A stretch of 64,000 nt of DNA from Mucilaginibacter lappiensis (GTDB taxonomy: Bacteria > Bacteroidota > Bacteroidia > Sphingobacteriales > Sphingobacteriaceae): contig NZ_FTMG01000020.1 in assembly GCF_900155965.1 (NCBI RefSeq), positions 1 through 64,000 on the forward strand. The letters run 5' to 3'. The notes beneath the pieces are model-generated. The model saw only the letters and a program-made list of their open reading frames with translations. It ran no database searches and was not told the origin of the DNA. Both the position numbers and the translations under genes were made by a program. Below, one piece after another: positions 1 to 7,898 of the stretch (positions are counted from its first letter, which is position 1; the number at the start of each line of letters is the position of its first letter).

Positions 1-311
1 AGAACAAAAGTAAAAGTAAGGGTAAACCTGCCGTCGGTCAGATCTTCAAACAAATGGCCCAGGGCTTGCTGAACAGCAAATACATTGGCTGGGGTGCGTT
101 TGCCAGGCGGCTAAGGGGACGTAAAGGGCCGGCAGTCGCCATAAAGGCTACTGCAAGAAAACTTGCCGCTCAATATTGGCGCCTGATCGTCAAGGGAAAC
201 GAGTTCGTTGAAAGAGGTATGGAGGCCTATCAAACGATCCTTATCCAGCAGAAAAAGAAGCGCTTAGAAAAGTTAGCCCTCGAATTAGATATGAAACTTG
301 TACCTGCTTAA
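1..311 (+). CDS. IS110-family transposase, C-terminal part (cut by window edge)
   Basis: The reading frame is open from base 3 to the TAA at 309-311, so the gene starts left of the window. The visible roughly 102 residues match the C-terminal end of IS110/IS116/IS902-type DEDD transposases: a basic RRLRGRKG stretch, then AIKATARKLA, then EFVERGMEAYQ, and a Lys-rich tail ending LDMKLVPA. In this family that region follows the Transposase_20 domain. The catalytic DEDD domain is outside the window, so whether the element is intact cannot be judged. IS110 elements usually lack terminal inverted repeats, so the right end of the element cannot be placed from sequence alone. Confidence 0.7.
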   Translation, partial: NKSKSKGKPAVGQIFKQMAQGLLNSKYIGWGAFARRLRGRKGPAVAIKATARKLAAQYWRLIVKGNEFVERGMEAYQTILIQQKKKRLEKLALELDMKLVPA

Positions 312-318
312 TTAAGTA

Positions 319-394
319 TGTCATGGGTAGGAACGAAGGATCTACTATTCAACTTCGTCTCACGCAGAATAGATCCTTCGTTCCTCAGGATAAC
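319..394. repeat. Intergenic stem-loop, GTCAT/GAACGAAGGATC family
   Basis: Near-perfect inverted repeat: AGGAACGAAGGATCTA at 329-344 pairs with the arm at 367-385, and the outer TGTCAT and ATAACA ends also pair roughly. It lies directly behind the transposase and could stop read-through. The same family recurs at 1164, 6471, 7725, 19060, 54441, 61863 and 62444. Confidence 0.75.
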
Positions 395-552
395 AAAGAA
401 TTAGTAAATTTTGCTCTTCGCTCTTTCAAAATTCCCGTCCCTGTTTTACTTTCTTGACACGGCTATCATTTTTCTATAAAATTTTATCCTTAAACTGCGG
501 TGTTTTATATTTAAACCAAAACCGTCAATTCCTAAAAAACACAGTATCCTGT

Positions 553-1149
553 ATGAAAATAATTATTGTAGGTGCCAGCGGCACTATAGGCAAAAAAGTA
601 ACAGAGGCTCTTCGCGGCGAGAATGAGATCATTACCGCAGGCTCCAAAAGCGGCGATATCCAGGTAGATATCAGCAGTACCGAATCTATCGAGGCATTTT
701 ACAAACAGACAGGCAATTTTGATGCCTTAATCAGCGTTACCGGCAACGCGTATTTTGGCCCGCTCAAAACCATGACCATCAAAGATTTCGACATCGGTCT
801 GCAAAGCAAAGTACGCGGACAGGTAAACCTGGTATTGATCGGTCAGCATTATATAAACGCTAAAGGATCATTTACCCTTACCTCCGGTATTTTATCAGAC
901 GATCCTATTTTACTTGGTGTAAACCCGGCAGCAGTGAACGGAGCAATTAACGCGTTTACCAAATCCGCGGCTATTGAGTTGGAAAATGGTGTACGTATCA
1001 ATGCCATAAGCGCCGGCGTGGTAGAAGATGCTCCTGGCTACTTCTCCTACTTTCCGGGTCATATCCCTGTAACTATGGATAGAGTAACGAATGCCTACTA
1101 CAAAAGCGTGTTTGGTGCGTTAACCGGGCAGGTGATACAGGTTTGGTAA
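553..1149 (+). CDS. Short-chain dehydrogenase-like protein lacking the usual catalytic Tyr/Lys
   Basis: A 198-residue Rossmann protein. The N terminus MKIIIVGASGTIGKK is the glycine-rich NAD(P)-binding motif and fixes the start at 553; an in-frame ATG at 454 would add an untypical extension. Near residues 120-140, where classical SDRs carry YxxxK, the sequence reads NPAAVNGAINAFTKSAAIEL, so both the Tyr and the Lys appear to be replaced. A short SDR-like subfamily with this pattern exists (PRK07578 type). It therefore probably binds a dinucleotide, but its reaction is unknown. It stands alone between two inverted repeats. Confidence 0.75.
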   Translation: MKIIIVGASGTIGKKVTEALRGENEIITAGSKSGDIQVDISSTESIEAFYKQTGNFDALISVTGNAYFGPLKTMTIKDFDIGLQSKVRGQVNLVLIGQHYINAKGSFTLTSGILSDDPILLGVNPAAVNGAINAFTKSAAIELENGVRINAISAGVVEDAPGYFSYFPGHIPVTMDRVTNAYYKSVFGALTGQVIQVW

Positions 1150-1163
1150 AATAGGTACCCGCT

Positions 1164-1229
1164 TTGTCATTCTGAACGGAGTGAAGAATCTGTCGGCTAT
1201 TAGATTCTTCACTCCGTTCAGAATGACAA
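1164..1229. repeat. Perfect 28-bp stem-loop, GTCAT family
   Basis: The arm at 1164-1191 (TTGTCATTCTGAACGGAGTG then AAGAATCT) is the exact reverse complement of 1202-1229, with a 10-nt loop. It sits 15 bp behind the SDR-like stop codon and may terminate or stabilise that transcript. Downstream to 1365 there is only AT-rich sequence before the acyl-CoA synthetase. Confidence 0.85.
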
Positions 1230-1365
1230 GTATTTTTTATGATTACGCGCCGCCTAATCCATCACATCAGCCCCCTTCTCCCCAAAAGTGGGGATATACA
1301 GCATTTCATTTGAGTTTTACCCATAAAAAACATAAGTTTGATGTTTGTAAATCCTTCTTAATTTA

Positions 1366-3279
1366 ATGAGCCAGTTAATTGAATCTTCAACTATTCCCGG
1401 TTTTATACGCAACGTTGTAGCCAATGTCCATCCCGATAGTCATACTTTTTTAATGCACAAGGTAAAAGATACCTGGGTTGAAATCACTTATAAACAGGCA
1501 TTAGAGAAAATAGACGCCATATCGGCCTGGTTCCTGCGCATGGGCGTGCAAAAAGGCGACCGTCTTTCGCTCATTATCGAGAACGGTCCGGATTATGTTT
1601 ATTATGACCAGGCCCTGCAACAGATAGGCGCTGTTAACACCTCCATTTATCCTACGCTTAGTGAAAGTGAGATTGAATACATCCTCAATGATTCTGGTGC
1701 TAAAACCATTTTAGTGGGTAATCCCTTTCTTTTAAGGAAAGTTTTAAGAGTTGCCAATAACTGCGAGTCGCTGATCCGCATTATACCGGCTTTTGATGAT
1801 TTTGAAAAATTCAGCGACAAACTGAACCTAAATGCAGGCGTTGTAGGCTTTGATCAGGTGATACAGGAAGGCCTTGCCCTGGTTGATCAGTATAAACATG
1901 CCATCGGCGCTGCACGCGAAGCTATTTTAACCACCGATATTTCCTGCTTGATCTATACATCGGGCACTACGGGTATCCCTAAGGGAGTTATGCTGACGCA
2001 CCATAATCTTACCCAAAACGTGATCAACAGCTTGATCCAGATTCCGTATATCGAAAAAACAGATCTGTTCCTTTCGTTTCTGCCACTGTCACACGTATTT
2101 GAGCGTACGGCCACTTACCATATTTGCCTGTCGAAAGGTTGTACCATAGCCTTTGCACAAAGCCTGGAACTGCTGGCCAAAAACATGGCCGAGGTAAAAC
2201 CAACCGTACTATGCTGCGTACCGCGATTACTGGAACGTATCCATGATAAGGCTATCAAAAATGGTACATCAGCCGGAGGCGTAAAATCAAAAATTTTCCT
2301 TTGGGCTCTGGAAATCGGCAAAAAATACCGCTTGGTTAAAGAGGCCGATAAAAAACCGGGTATCATTTTAAAAAATCAGCATAAAATTGCCGAAAAACTG
2401 GTATTCAGCAAGATTAAGGAGAAAACCGGTGGTCGCCTCAAGTTCATGGTATCTGGAGGCGGCGCTTTGCCACGCAACATTGGCGAGTTTTTTGGCGATT
2501 TGGGCATTGTGATACTGGAAGGCTTTGGCTTAACAGAAACATCGCCGGTTATGGCCGTTACCGAATATCACCGTGTAATATATGGCACCGTTGGCCGTAT
2601 TATTCCGGGTATTGAGGTTGCTATTCAAAATGTAGAAACGCAGCATATTTATACCATACAAACGCACGATAACTTTAAGGAAGATCTGGAATCGGAAGAA
2701 GGGGAGATCATTGTACGCGGGCATTGTGTAATGAAAGGCTACTGGAACAAACCCGAGGAAACCGCTACTGTGATTGATAAAGACGGCTGGTTCCATACCG
2801 GCGATATTGGCAGGTTTTATCGCGGTAACCTTCAAATAACCGACCGCTTGAAGAACATGCTCGTGAATGCCTATGGTAAAAATATATACCCTACCCCGGT
2901 AGAGAATACCTATCTCAAAAGTCCTAAAATTGAACAGATATTTTTAGTGGGTGATAAACGTGAGTATATCACGGCGATCATCGTTCCATCGCGCGAAACC
3001 ATGCAGGAAACTTTTGGCCTCAAAGACGCATTTTTTGAACAGCCAGATGTGTTTATTGAAGATAAAGAACTGGTTGACTGGATTGGCCAGGACCTGCGCA
3101 AGCTGAGCCATGAACTGGCCAAGTTTGAACGCATCAAAGCATTCAAGGTAAAACGCAACCCCTTCAGCATGGACGATGGGGAGATAACCCCCACCATGAA
3201 AGCCAAACGCAAGGTGATCGAAAAGAAATACGCCGCAGACATTGACGAAATGTATTTGCAGGAAACAGAAGCTGACTAG
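1366..3279 (+). CDS. Long-chain fatty acid--CoA ligase (AMP-forming)
   Basis: A 637-residue member of the adenylate-forming superfamily that activates fatty acids to acyl-AMP and then acyl-CoA. Visible motifs in order are the P-loop YTSGTTGIPKG near residue 197, the adenine-binding GFGLTETSP near 387, and the hinge region DGWFHTGDIGRF near 473-482. The length fits bacterial long-chain enzymes of the FadD15/FACS type. The motif ITDRLKNMLVNAYGKNIYP near 490 is the A8 loop, where this subfamily often has K-N. The gene is monocistronic, with repeat-filled gaps on both sides. Chain-length preference cannot be read from the sequence. Confidence 0.9.
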   Translation: MSQLIESSTIPGFIRNVVANVHPDSHTFLMHKVKDTWVEITYKQALEKIDAISAWFLRMGVQKGDRLSLIIENGPDYVYYDQALQQIGAVNTSIYPTLSESEIEYILNDSGAKTILVGNPFLLRKVLRVANNCESLIRIIPAFDDFEKFSDKLNLNAGVVGFDQVIQEGLALVDQYKHAIGAAREAILTTDISCLIYTSGTTGIPKGVMLTHHNLTQNVINSLIQIPYIEKTDLFLSFLPLSHVFERTATYHICLSKGCTIAFAQSLELLAKNMAEVKPTVLCCVPRLLERIHDKAIKNGTSAGGVKSKIFLWALEIGKKYRLVKEADKKPGIILKNQHKIAEKLVFSKIKEKTGGRLKFMVSGGGALPRNIGEFFGDLGIVILEGFGLTETSPVMAVTEYHRVIYGTVGRIIPGIEVAIQNVETQHIYTIQTHDNFKEDLESEEGEIIVRGHCVMKGYWNKPEETATVIDKDGWFHTGDIGRFYRGNLQITDRLKNMLVNAYGKNIYPTPVENTYLKSPKIEQIFLVGDKREYITAIIVPSRETMQETFGLKDAFFEQPDVFIEDKELVDWIGQDLRKLSHELAKFERIKAFKVKRNPFSMDDGEITPTMKAKRKVIEKKYAADIDEMYLQETEAD

Positions 3280-3735
3280 ACCGCTGATTTTTCTTCTAAT
3301 TACGTTGATTTCGCTGATCGATATGCTTTGATAAGTTCCCTCCCCACGGGATGGGTGCAGTTGACATGAGCGCAAAGGCAGGGAGGGGTTTATAAAAGCG
3401 ATAAACCATAGTTGATGAAACCCCTTCCTCCCCTTCCCACAATGTCATTAAGTTAAGGGGAAACGCAAAAGCAATTCCGCAAAAGCCCCCTCTAAACGGC
3501 GAAGCCCTCATGTAATAATCTCCCCCGGAAGGGGAGACTTAGCTTCAATTTTTTAAAGTCCTCCCTACCGGGGAGGATTTAGGTGGGGATCCATGTGCTT
3601 AACTTAATGACATTGCCCCTTCCCCGAGAGAGGGAAGGAATCGCACATCCCTGGCTTCTAAAAACACTGATTAAATCAAGAAATCCTACAATCAGGAAAA
3701 TCAAGGTTCAGAAAAAAATCAACGGTCTTTTTTAC
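3280..3735. repeat. Composite nested intergenic repeat (456 bp without a gene)
   Basis: No credible ORF. The outer ends are related to the GTTGATT/AATCAACGG family: GACCGCTGATTTTTCTTCT at the left and AAAAAATCAACGGTC at the right are an imperfect inverted pair. Inside lie pyrimidine-rich arms (CCCTCCCC and GGGAGGGG) and a smaller element at 3440-3615 with perfect 18-bp ends. The arrangement looks like repeats inserted into repeats. The last bases carry the promoter of the next gene. Confidence 0.6.
3440..3615. mobile_element. MITE-like element with perfect 18-bp terminal inverted repeats
   Basis: CAATGTCATTAAGTTAAG at 3440-3457 is the exact reverse complement of 3598-3615. The 176-bp unit contains no ORF but does hold pyrimidine/purine-rich hairpins of the type also seen at 14789 and 17659 (CTCCCCC...GGGGGAG). 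A non-autonomous mobile element is inferred from the ends; target-site duplications are not obvious because it is embedded in another repeat. Confidence 0.5.
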
Positions 3736-3743
3736 TAACTTTG
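3736..3743 (+). promoter_or_regulatory. -7 box TAACTTTG just before DUF763 gene
   Basis: TAACTTTG matches the Bacteroidota -7 consensus TAnnTTTG. Only five bases separate it from the ATG at 3749, so a transcript from it would have almost no 5' leader. No good -33 TTG is visible about 20 bp upstream. Confidence 0.4.
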
Positions 3744-3748
3744 TTAGC

Positions 3749-4951
3749 ATGAAACGATCCGGGAGTGCCGACATGCCCTTACATTATGGTTATGTGCCGC
3801 AATGGCTTGCCGAGCGTATGGCTAAACTAGGCCTTGCCGTTGTGGAGAATATTGTGATGGATTACGGCAAAGATGAGGTACTCCGTCGCCTGAGCGATCC
3901 ATTCTGGTTTCAGAGCCTGGGTGCAGTGATGGGTATGGATTGGCATTCGTCGGGTATTACCACCTCAGTGATGGGCGCACTCAAACGCGCCATTAATCCG
4001 CATAGCCGCGAACTGGGTATTTATATTTGCGGCGGTAAGGGCAAATACTCCAAACAAACCCCGGCTGAGTTGATGAAGATCAGCGAAACCATAGGGCTCG
4101 ATGGTAACCACCTGGTTAAGTGTAGCAAGCTGAGCGCCAAGGTGGATAACACCGCCATACAGGATGGCTTTCAGTTATACCTCCACAATTTTATACTGAG
4201 CGATACCGGTAAATGGGCAGTGGTTCAGCAGGGTATGAGCGATGCCAGCAGTACGGCACGCAGGTATCACTGGCATTCGGAACAGTTAACCTCTTTTGTT
4301 AACGATCCGCATACGTTTATTTATGGGCAAAATCATGGCCTTATCCTCAACATGACCGATAAGCAGGCCGATAGCTCCCGAAATGGGGTGATGCAGATAG
4401 CCGCCGAACATCCGGATCAGATGCTGCGGGAGATCAACAAACTGGTGATGCCACGCAACCACCACGTTACCGCCAAAGATGTCGATCTAAAGAGGCTGGG
4501 CGCTGTACTGTGGCTGGCTCATGAAAAGCAGCCCGCCGATTTTGAAGAGTTACTATTGTTGCAGGGATTAGGACCGCGGACTTTACAGTCGCTGGCCCTG
4601 GTGAGCGAAGTAATCCACGGTACACCGTCGCGTTTTAAAGATCCGGCCAGGTTTTCGTTTGCGCATGGCGGTAAGGATGGTCACCCTTTCCCCGTGCCTA
4701 CCAAGGTTTATGACGAAACCATCAGCACCTTGCAAAACGCGATTTACAAGGCTAAAATAGGCCAATCGGAAAAGAACGAAGCCATCAAACGCCTGTCGAA
4801 AATAGCCGAAAACGCCGAAAAGGATTTCACCCCCAACGCCAATTTTGAGCAGGTAATAACCCGTGAGCGTGAGGATTCCTGGAAATATGGCGGTCGCACG
4901 GTAATGGGCCGGGCCAAACCGCCGGTACAGCAACAACTGAAGTTATTTTAA
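3749..4951 (+). CDS. DUF763 domain-containing protein
   Basis: A 400-residue protein recognised as DUF763 from its conserved opening (RSGSADMPLHYGYVPQWL), the segment GIYICGGKGKYSKQTP near residue 90, the His-rich centre (RYHWHSEQL near 170) and GLGPRTLQSLALVSEVIHG near 270, which resembles a helix-hairpin-helix. Family members are found in archaea and bacteria and have no established biochemical role; a nucleic-acid-related function is only inferred from the HhH-like segment. The stop overlaps the convergent lipoprotein gene by 9 bp. Confidence 0.85.
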   Translation: MKRSGSADMPLHYGYVPQWLAERMAKLGLAVVENIVMDYGKDEVLRRLSDPFWFQSLGAVMGMDWHSSGITTSVMGALKRAINPHSRELGIYICGGKGKYSKQTPAELMKISETIGLDGNHLVKCSKLSAKVDNTAIQDGFQLYLHNFILSDTGKWAVVQQGMSDASSTARRYHWHSEQLTSFVNDPHTFIYGQNHGLILNMTDKQADSSRNGVMQIAAEHPDQMLREINKLVMPRNHHVTAKDVDLKRLGAVLWLAHEKQPADFEELLLLQGLGPRTLQSLALVSEVIHGTPSRFKDPARFSFAHGGKDGHPFPVPTKVYDETISTLQNAIYKAKIGQSEKNEAIKRLSKIAENAEKDFTPNANFEQVITREREDSWKYGGRTVMGRAKPPVQQQLKLF

Positions 4952-5476
4952 TACGGTAATCAAAGTCTTTTCCGACTCCAGTCTTGCCCGTAAATCGGGT
5001 AATTTGATCTTGGCAAAATCCACCACATTGGCATTGCCGTTATGTGTGGCGTGCTCAAATAAACTGATAAGCTGTTGCTGCCCATTAATGATTTCCTGCA
5101 AACAGACCTTGTCAAATGGGGCATCATGCATTTTCGCTAACCGGCTTATCATTTGCTGATGTTTGTCACTTATTGAATCTTCAGAGCTTACAAAGTTATC
5201 GGTCTTCATTTTTTTCAGCTCGGCAACAAGCTTTGTATTATCCCCGTTGATCTTTTGGGCAAACTGGATAACCTGCTGGTTTTTAGAGTTTGATACCGGC
5301 AAACCCGAAATTTTGATCATAGTAAGCCCTGTTTCCGTTCCGCTATTCAGAAAAACCAGCCCCTTATCATCCACCAATGGCTTGTCATTATAATTATTGG
5401 GATGCTGACTACCTGTGCAGCCCTGTATTAAAACCAGGGCTATCAATCCTGTTAATATTCCTGCTATCTGCTTCAT
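4943..5476 (-). CDS. DUF4142 family lipoprotein
   Basis: A 177-residue exported protein. The N terminus has a signal peptide with the lipobox LIQGC (Cys near 20), so it is probably attached to a membrane by lipid. The remainder is mostly helical, with charged heptad-like stretches (QFAQKINGDNTKLVAELKKM) and a His-containing segment (DKHQQMISRLAKMHDAPFD) typical of DUF4142, a ferritin-like four-helix family whose role is not established. It is transcribed towards the DUF763 gene, overlapping its 3' end. Confidence 0.7.
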   Translation of the reverse strand: MKQIAGILTGLIALVLIQGCTGSQHPNNYNDKPLVDDKGLVFLNSGTETGLTMIKISGLPVSNSKNQQVIQFAQKINGDNTKLVAELKKMKTDNFVSSEDSISDKHQQMISRLAKMHDAPFDKVCLQEIINGQQQLISLFEHATHNGNANVVDFAKIKLPDLRARLESEKTLITVLK

Positions 5477-5598
5477 TTACGATTAACTTGTGGTTTACAC
5501 TTAAAGTTTAACAAAAATTAATCCATCTGGTTTAACAAAGCATCTATAATCAGGCTATCCATCCCAATTGTTACTTGTTCAGTTTTTTTATTTTCCTA

Positions 5599-5645
5599 TT
5601 GCGTAACCAAAAGGTTTCATTTATATTTGTAACCTAAAGGTTTCA
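5599..5645 (+). promoter_or_regulatory. Promoter and two operator copies for the ArsR/AHSA1 pair
   Basis: A -33 TTG (5599-5601), a 20-bp spacer and a -7 box TATATTTG (5622-5629) form a good Bacteroidota promoter. Two direct copies of GTAACC(A/T)AAAGGTTTCA lie at 5603-5619 and 5629-5645. Each is itself a dyad (AACC...GGTT), and their starts are 26 bp apart: one fills the spacer, the other covers the start site. This is the layout expected for autorepression by the ArsR-type protein encoded directly downstream. Confidence 0.65.
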
Positions 5646-5658
5646 AATACTATTAACT

Positions 5659-5970
5659 ATGCTTCAGAGAGACGTTTTTAAGGCCATTGCCGATCCTACC
5701 CGGCGCGAGATCATCAATTTGATTGCCCACAATAACATGAATTTAAACGCCCTGGCCGATAATTTTGACATCAGTCGGCCAGCGGTATCAAAACATATTA
5801 AAATATTAACCGAATGCGGTTTGCTGGTGATTAAACAACAGGGCCGCGAACGGTTTTGTCAGGCCGATTTGCGCCAGCTACAGGAGGTGACAGACTGGGC
5901 CGAACAATATCGCCAATTCTGGATGCAGAAACTGGATGCGTTGGGCGATTTTCTGGATAAAGAAAAATAG
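5659..5970 (+). CDS. ArsR-family transcriptional regulator (metal-independent, AHSA1-linked type)
   Basis: A 103-residue winged-helix repressor. It opens with LQRDVFKAIADPTRREIINLI, the usual start of the ArsR subgroup paired with SRPBCC proteins, and its recognition helix is FDISRPAVSKHIKILTECGL (residues 40-59). There are no metal-binding Cys clusters such as ELCVCDL, so it probably does not sense arsenic or zinc. The SRPBCC gene follows 66 bp downstream. Two operator-like dyads sit on its own promoter, suggesting autoregulation. Confidence 0.88.
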   Translation: MLQRDVFKAIADPTRREIINLIAHNNMNLNALADNFDISRPAVSKHIKILTECGLLVIKQQGRERFCQADLRQLQEVTDWAEQYRQFWMQKLDALGDFLDKEK

Positions 5971-6006
5971 AAGCTAAAAGCAAAATGCATAAAGCTGAAA
6001 GCTAAA
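5971..6006. repeat. Short AAGCTAAAAGC-word repeat
   Basis: The gap between the ArsR and AHSA1 genes contains reiterated words AAGCTAAAAGC, AAAGCTGAAAGCTAAA. The same low-complexity family is seen at 31983 and, in a longer inverted form, at 36268. Confidence 0.5.
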
Positions 6007-6036
6007 CATAAATTATAAACCTAAAAATGAGCATTT

Positions 6037-6462
6037 ATGAGCGCACAACCCTTTGTGATCGACCGAGTTTACAATGCCCCTGCTGAGCGCGTTTGGCAGG
6101 CTATTACCGATAACAACCAAATGAAGAAATGGTATTTTGACATACCTGATTTTAAACCGGTAGTGGGTTTTGAATTTACTTTCACTGGTGGAAGCGAGGA
6201 AAAAACATACATACATCTGTGCCGGGTAATTGAGGTTATTGAAGGCAAAAAACTATCGCACACCTGGCGATATCAAGATTACGAGGGAGATTCCGTAGTT
6301 ACCTGGGAATTATTCCCCGAAGGCGATAAAACCAGGCTTGTACTAACGCATACCGGCCTGGAAACCTTCCCGCCGCTAAAAGATTTCGCGAGAGAAAGCT
6401 TTACCGCCGGCTGGACCGAGATTGTAGGGCGTATGCTAAAGAAATATGTAGAGAAGGCGTAA
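6037..6462 (+). CDS. SRPBCC (AHSA1/START-like) domain protein
   Basis: A 141-residue single-domain protein of the Bet v1-like SRPBCC/AHSA1 family. It shows the typical opening FVIDRVYNAPAERVWQAITD, the strand WYFDIPDFKPVVGFEFTF, and the terminal helix GWTEIVGRMLKKYVEKA. The fold forms a hydrophobic cavity; ligands of stand-alone bacterial members are mostly unknown. The preceding ArsR-type regulator almost certainly controls it, a very common pairing. The name 'activator of Hsp90 ATPase' is a homology label and does not imply Hsp90 binding here. Confidence 0.88.
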   Translation: MSAQPFVIDRVYNAPAERVWQAITDNNQMKKWYFDIPDFKPVVGFEFTFTGGSEEKTYIHLCRVIEVIEGKKLSHTWRYQDYEGDSVVTWELFPEGDKTRLVLTHTGLETFPPLKDFARESFTAGWTEIVGRMLKKYVEKA

Positions 6463-6470
6463 TAGAAAAA

Positions 6471-6583
6471 TTGTCATTTCGAACGGAGAGAGAAACTGTC
6501 TCTTGAGCTATAGCGAAAAATCTTCTGCGCCCGCCTAAACAACGTATAAGATTTCTCACTCGTTCCTCGTATCGAAATGACAT
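6471..6583. repeat. Intergenic inverted repeat, GTCATTTCGA family
   Basis: TTGTCATTTCGA at the left end pairs with TCGAAATGACA at the right end; the interior is only partly self-complementary. A sister copy at 7725-7817 shares both ends and the inner CACTCGTTCCTCGTATCGA segment. Confidence 0.65.
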
Positions 6584-6608
6584 TTTGGTTTGTTATCATT
6601 ATCTTCGA

Positions 6609-7190
6609 ATGAACGTTATGTTGGACAACCTTACCACCCATATCAAAAAATTCATAGAGCTTCATGATACCGATGTGGAGCTGATCAATTCGGTTGTATC
6701 TGTAAAGCAGGTTAAGAAAAAAGCTTTTTTACTGCAACCCGATCAGGTTTGTCGTGAGCTGTATTATGTGAGCAAAGGTTGTCTGCGACTATATTTCATC
6801 AACAAAAAACTTAACGAACAAATAACCCAGTTTGCTATTGAAAACTGGTGGATGAGCGAATATGGCAGCCTGGAGAGCAATAAAATTTCCAATTATTACA
6901 TCCAGGCGGTCGAAAATTCCGAGGTCATCAGCATCAGTAAACTCAAATTGGAAGAACTTTTTGAAAAAGTCCCACGGCTTGAACGTTACTTCCGGATAGT
7001 GCAGCAAAGAGCCTTTACCGCTTCTCAAAAGCGCATCGAATACATTTACAGCATGAGCGACGAAGAGCGTTACCGCCATTTCAGCAGCCTTTTTCCCGAT
7101 TTTATACAGCGCATACCGCAATATATGCTGGCATCTTACCTGGGTTTTACGCCACAGTTTATGAGTAAGATACGGGCAAAAAAAGTTTAA
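6609..7190 (+). CDS. Crp/Fnr-family transcriptional regulator
   Basis: A 193-residue regulator: N-terminal cyclic-nucleotide-binding-like beta barrel (LLQPDQVCRELYYVSKGCLRLYF, residues 39-61) and a C-terminal helix-turn-helix (YMLASYLGFTPQFMSKIRAKKV). It lacks an FNR-type Cys cluster and the RxA phosphate-binding signature of cAMP receptors, so the ligand is unknown. The start at 6609 or 6618 fits the family better than the upstream in-frame codon at 6585. A -7-like TATCTTCG ends one base before 6609, which makes 6618 a real alternative. It precedes an AhpD-like gene. Confidence 0.85.
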   Translation: MNVMLDNLTTHIKKFIELHDTDVELINSVVSVKQVKKKAFLLQPDQVCRELYYVSKGCLRLYFINKKLNEQITQFAIENWWMSEYGSLESNKISNYYIQAVENSEVISISKLKLEELFEKVPRLERYFRIVQQRAFTASQKRIEYIYSMSDEERYRHFSSLFPDFIQRIPQYMLASYLGFTPQFMSKIRAKKV

Positions 7191-7273
7191 CCAGCTCTCT
7201 ATTTATTAATCTTGATTCATTTTTTGGGGCCGTATTTGTGCGCAACTTTGGGTATCACAAAAACATAAAGAAA

Positions 7274-7711
7274 ATGAAACCAAGAATCGTCATCCCCAAA
7301 TTAGAGCCAGAAGCATACAAAGCCATGTTAGGTTTTGATCATTATCTGAATAGTACCGGCTTAACCAAAACTCATAAAGAACTAATCAAAATACGTGCTT
7401 CACAAATAAACGGCTGCGCTTATTGCATTGATATGCATACTAAAGATGCCCGTAAAGCCGGTGAAACCGAACAACGCATTTACGCCCTGAACGCCTGGCG
7501 CGAGACGCCTTTTTTTACCGAAGAAGAACGTGCCATACTCGCTTTAACCGAAGAAGTTACCCTCATACAAAACCATGTATCAGACAAAACCTACGAAGCT
7601 GCCGCAAGCATCTTAGATGAACATTACCTGGCACAGGTAATCATAGCCATCATCGCTATCAATGCCTGGAACCGGATAGGTATTGCCACCGGGATGCAGC
7701 CAGGTTTGTAA
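7274..7711 (+). CDS. Carboxymuconolactone decarboxylase / AhpD-like protein
   Basis: A 145-residue all-helical protein with the AhpD-type redox motif CAYCIDMHTKDARKAG (CxxCxxxH, residues 50-57). This fits alkylhydroperoxidase-like proteins, which use two Cys and a His for peroxide or disulfide chemistry. The start at 7274 (MKPRIVIPKLEPEAYK) is preferred over 7238, which gives an atypical N terminus. The Crp-like regulator 84 bp upstream in the same direction is a plausible controller; Crp-like plus AhpD-like pairs are common in Bacteroidota. Confidence 0.85.
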   Translation: MKPRIVIPKLEPEAYKAMLGFDHYLNSTGLTKTHKELIKIRASQINGCAYCIDMHTKDARKAGETEQRIYALNAWRETPFFTEEERAILALTEEVTLIQNHVSDKTYEAAASILDEHYLAQVIIAIIAINAWNRIGIATGMQPGL

Positions 7712-7724
7712 AACAAAAAAACAA

Positions 7725-7817
7725 TTGTCATTTCGAAAGAGGTACGAGGAGAAATATTCTGCATGCGACTGAACAACGTAAAAGATCTCTCACTCGTTCC
7801 TCGTATCGAGATGACAA
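7725..7817. repeat. Intergenic inverted repeat, GTCATTTCGA family
   Basis: TTGTCATTTCGA at 7725-7736 pairs with TCGAGATGACAA at 7806-7817. It resembles the copy at 6471-6583 closely enough to be the same family. Confidence 0.65.
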
Positions 7818-7831
7818 TCTTTTTCAACCAA

Positions 7832-7864
7832 AAAAGCCGGGTCTTTTTCAAGAACCCGGCTTTT
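7832..7864 (-). terminator. Rho-independent terminator of gltBD
   Basis: AAAAGCCGGGT pairs with the arm ending ACCCGGCTTTT; GC-rich stem with A-run and T-run on either side. It lies 35 bp beyond the gltD stop codon on the minus strand and could also stop transcripts from the plus strand. Confidence 0.8.
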
Positions 7865-7898
7865 GGATTTGGATTTATAATTCAAATTAGAACACTAA

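Noticed and set aside
1181..1366. 61-codon ORF before the acyl-CoA synthetase
   Set aside because: It begins inside a perfect stem-loop and its product has no protein-like pattern; treated as intergenic.
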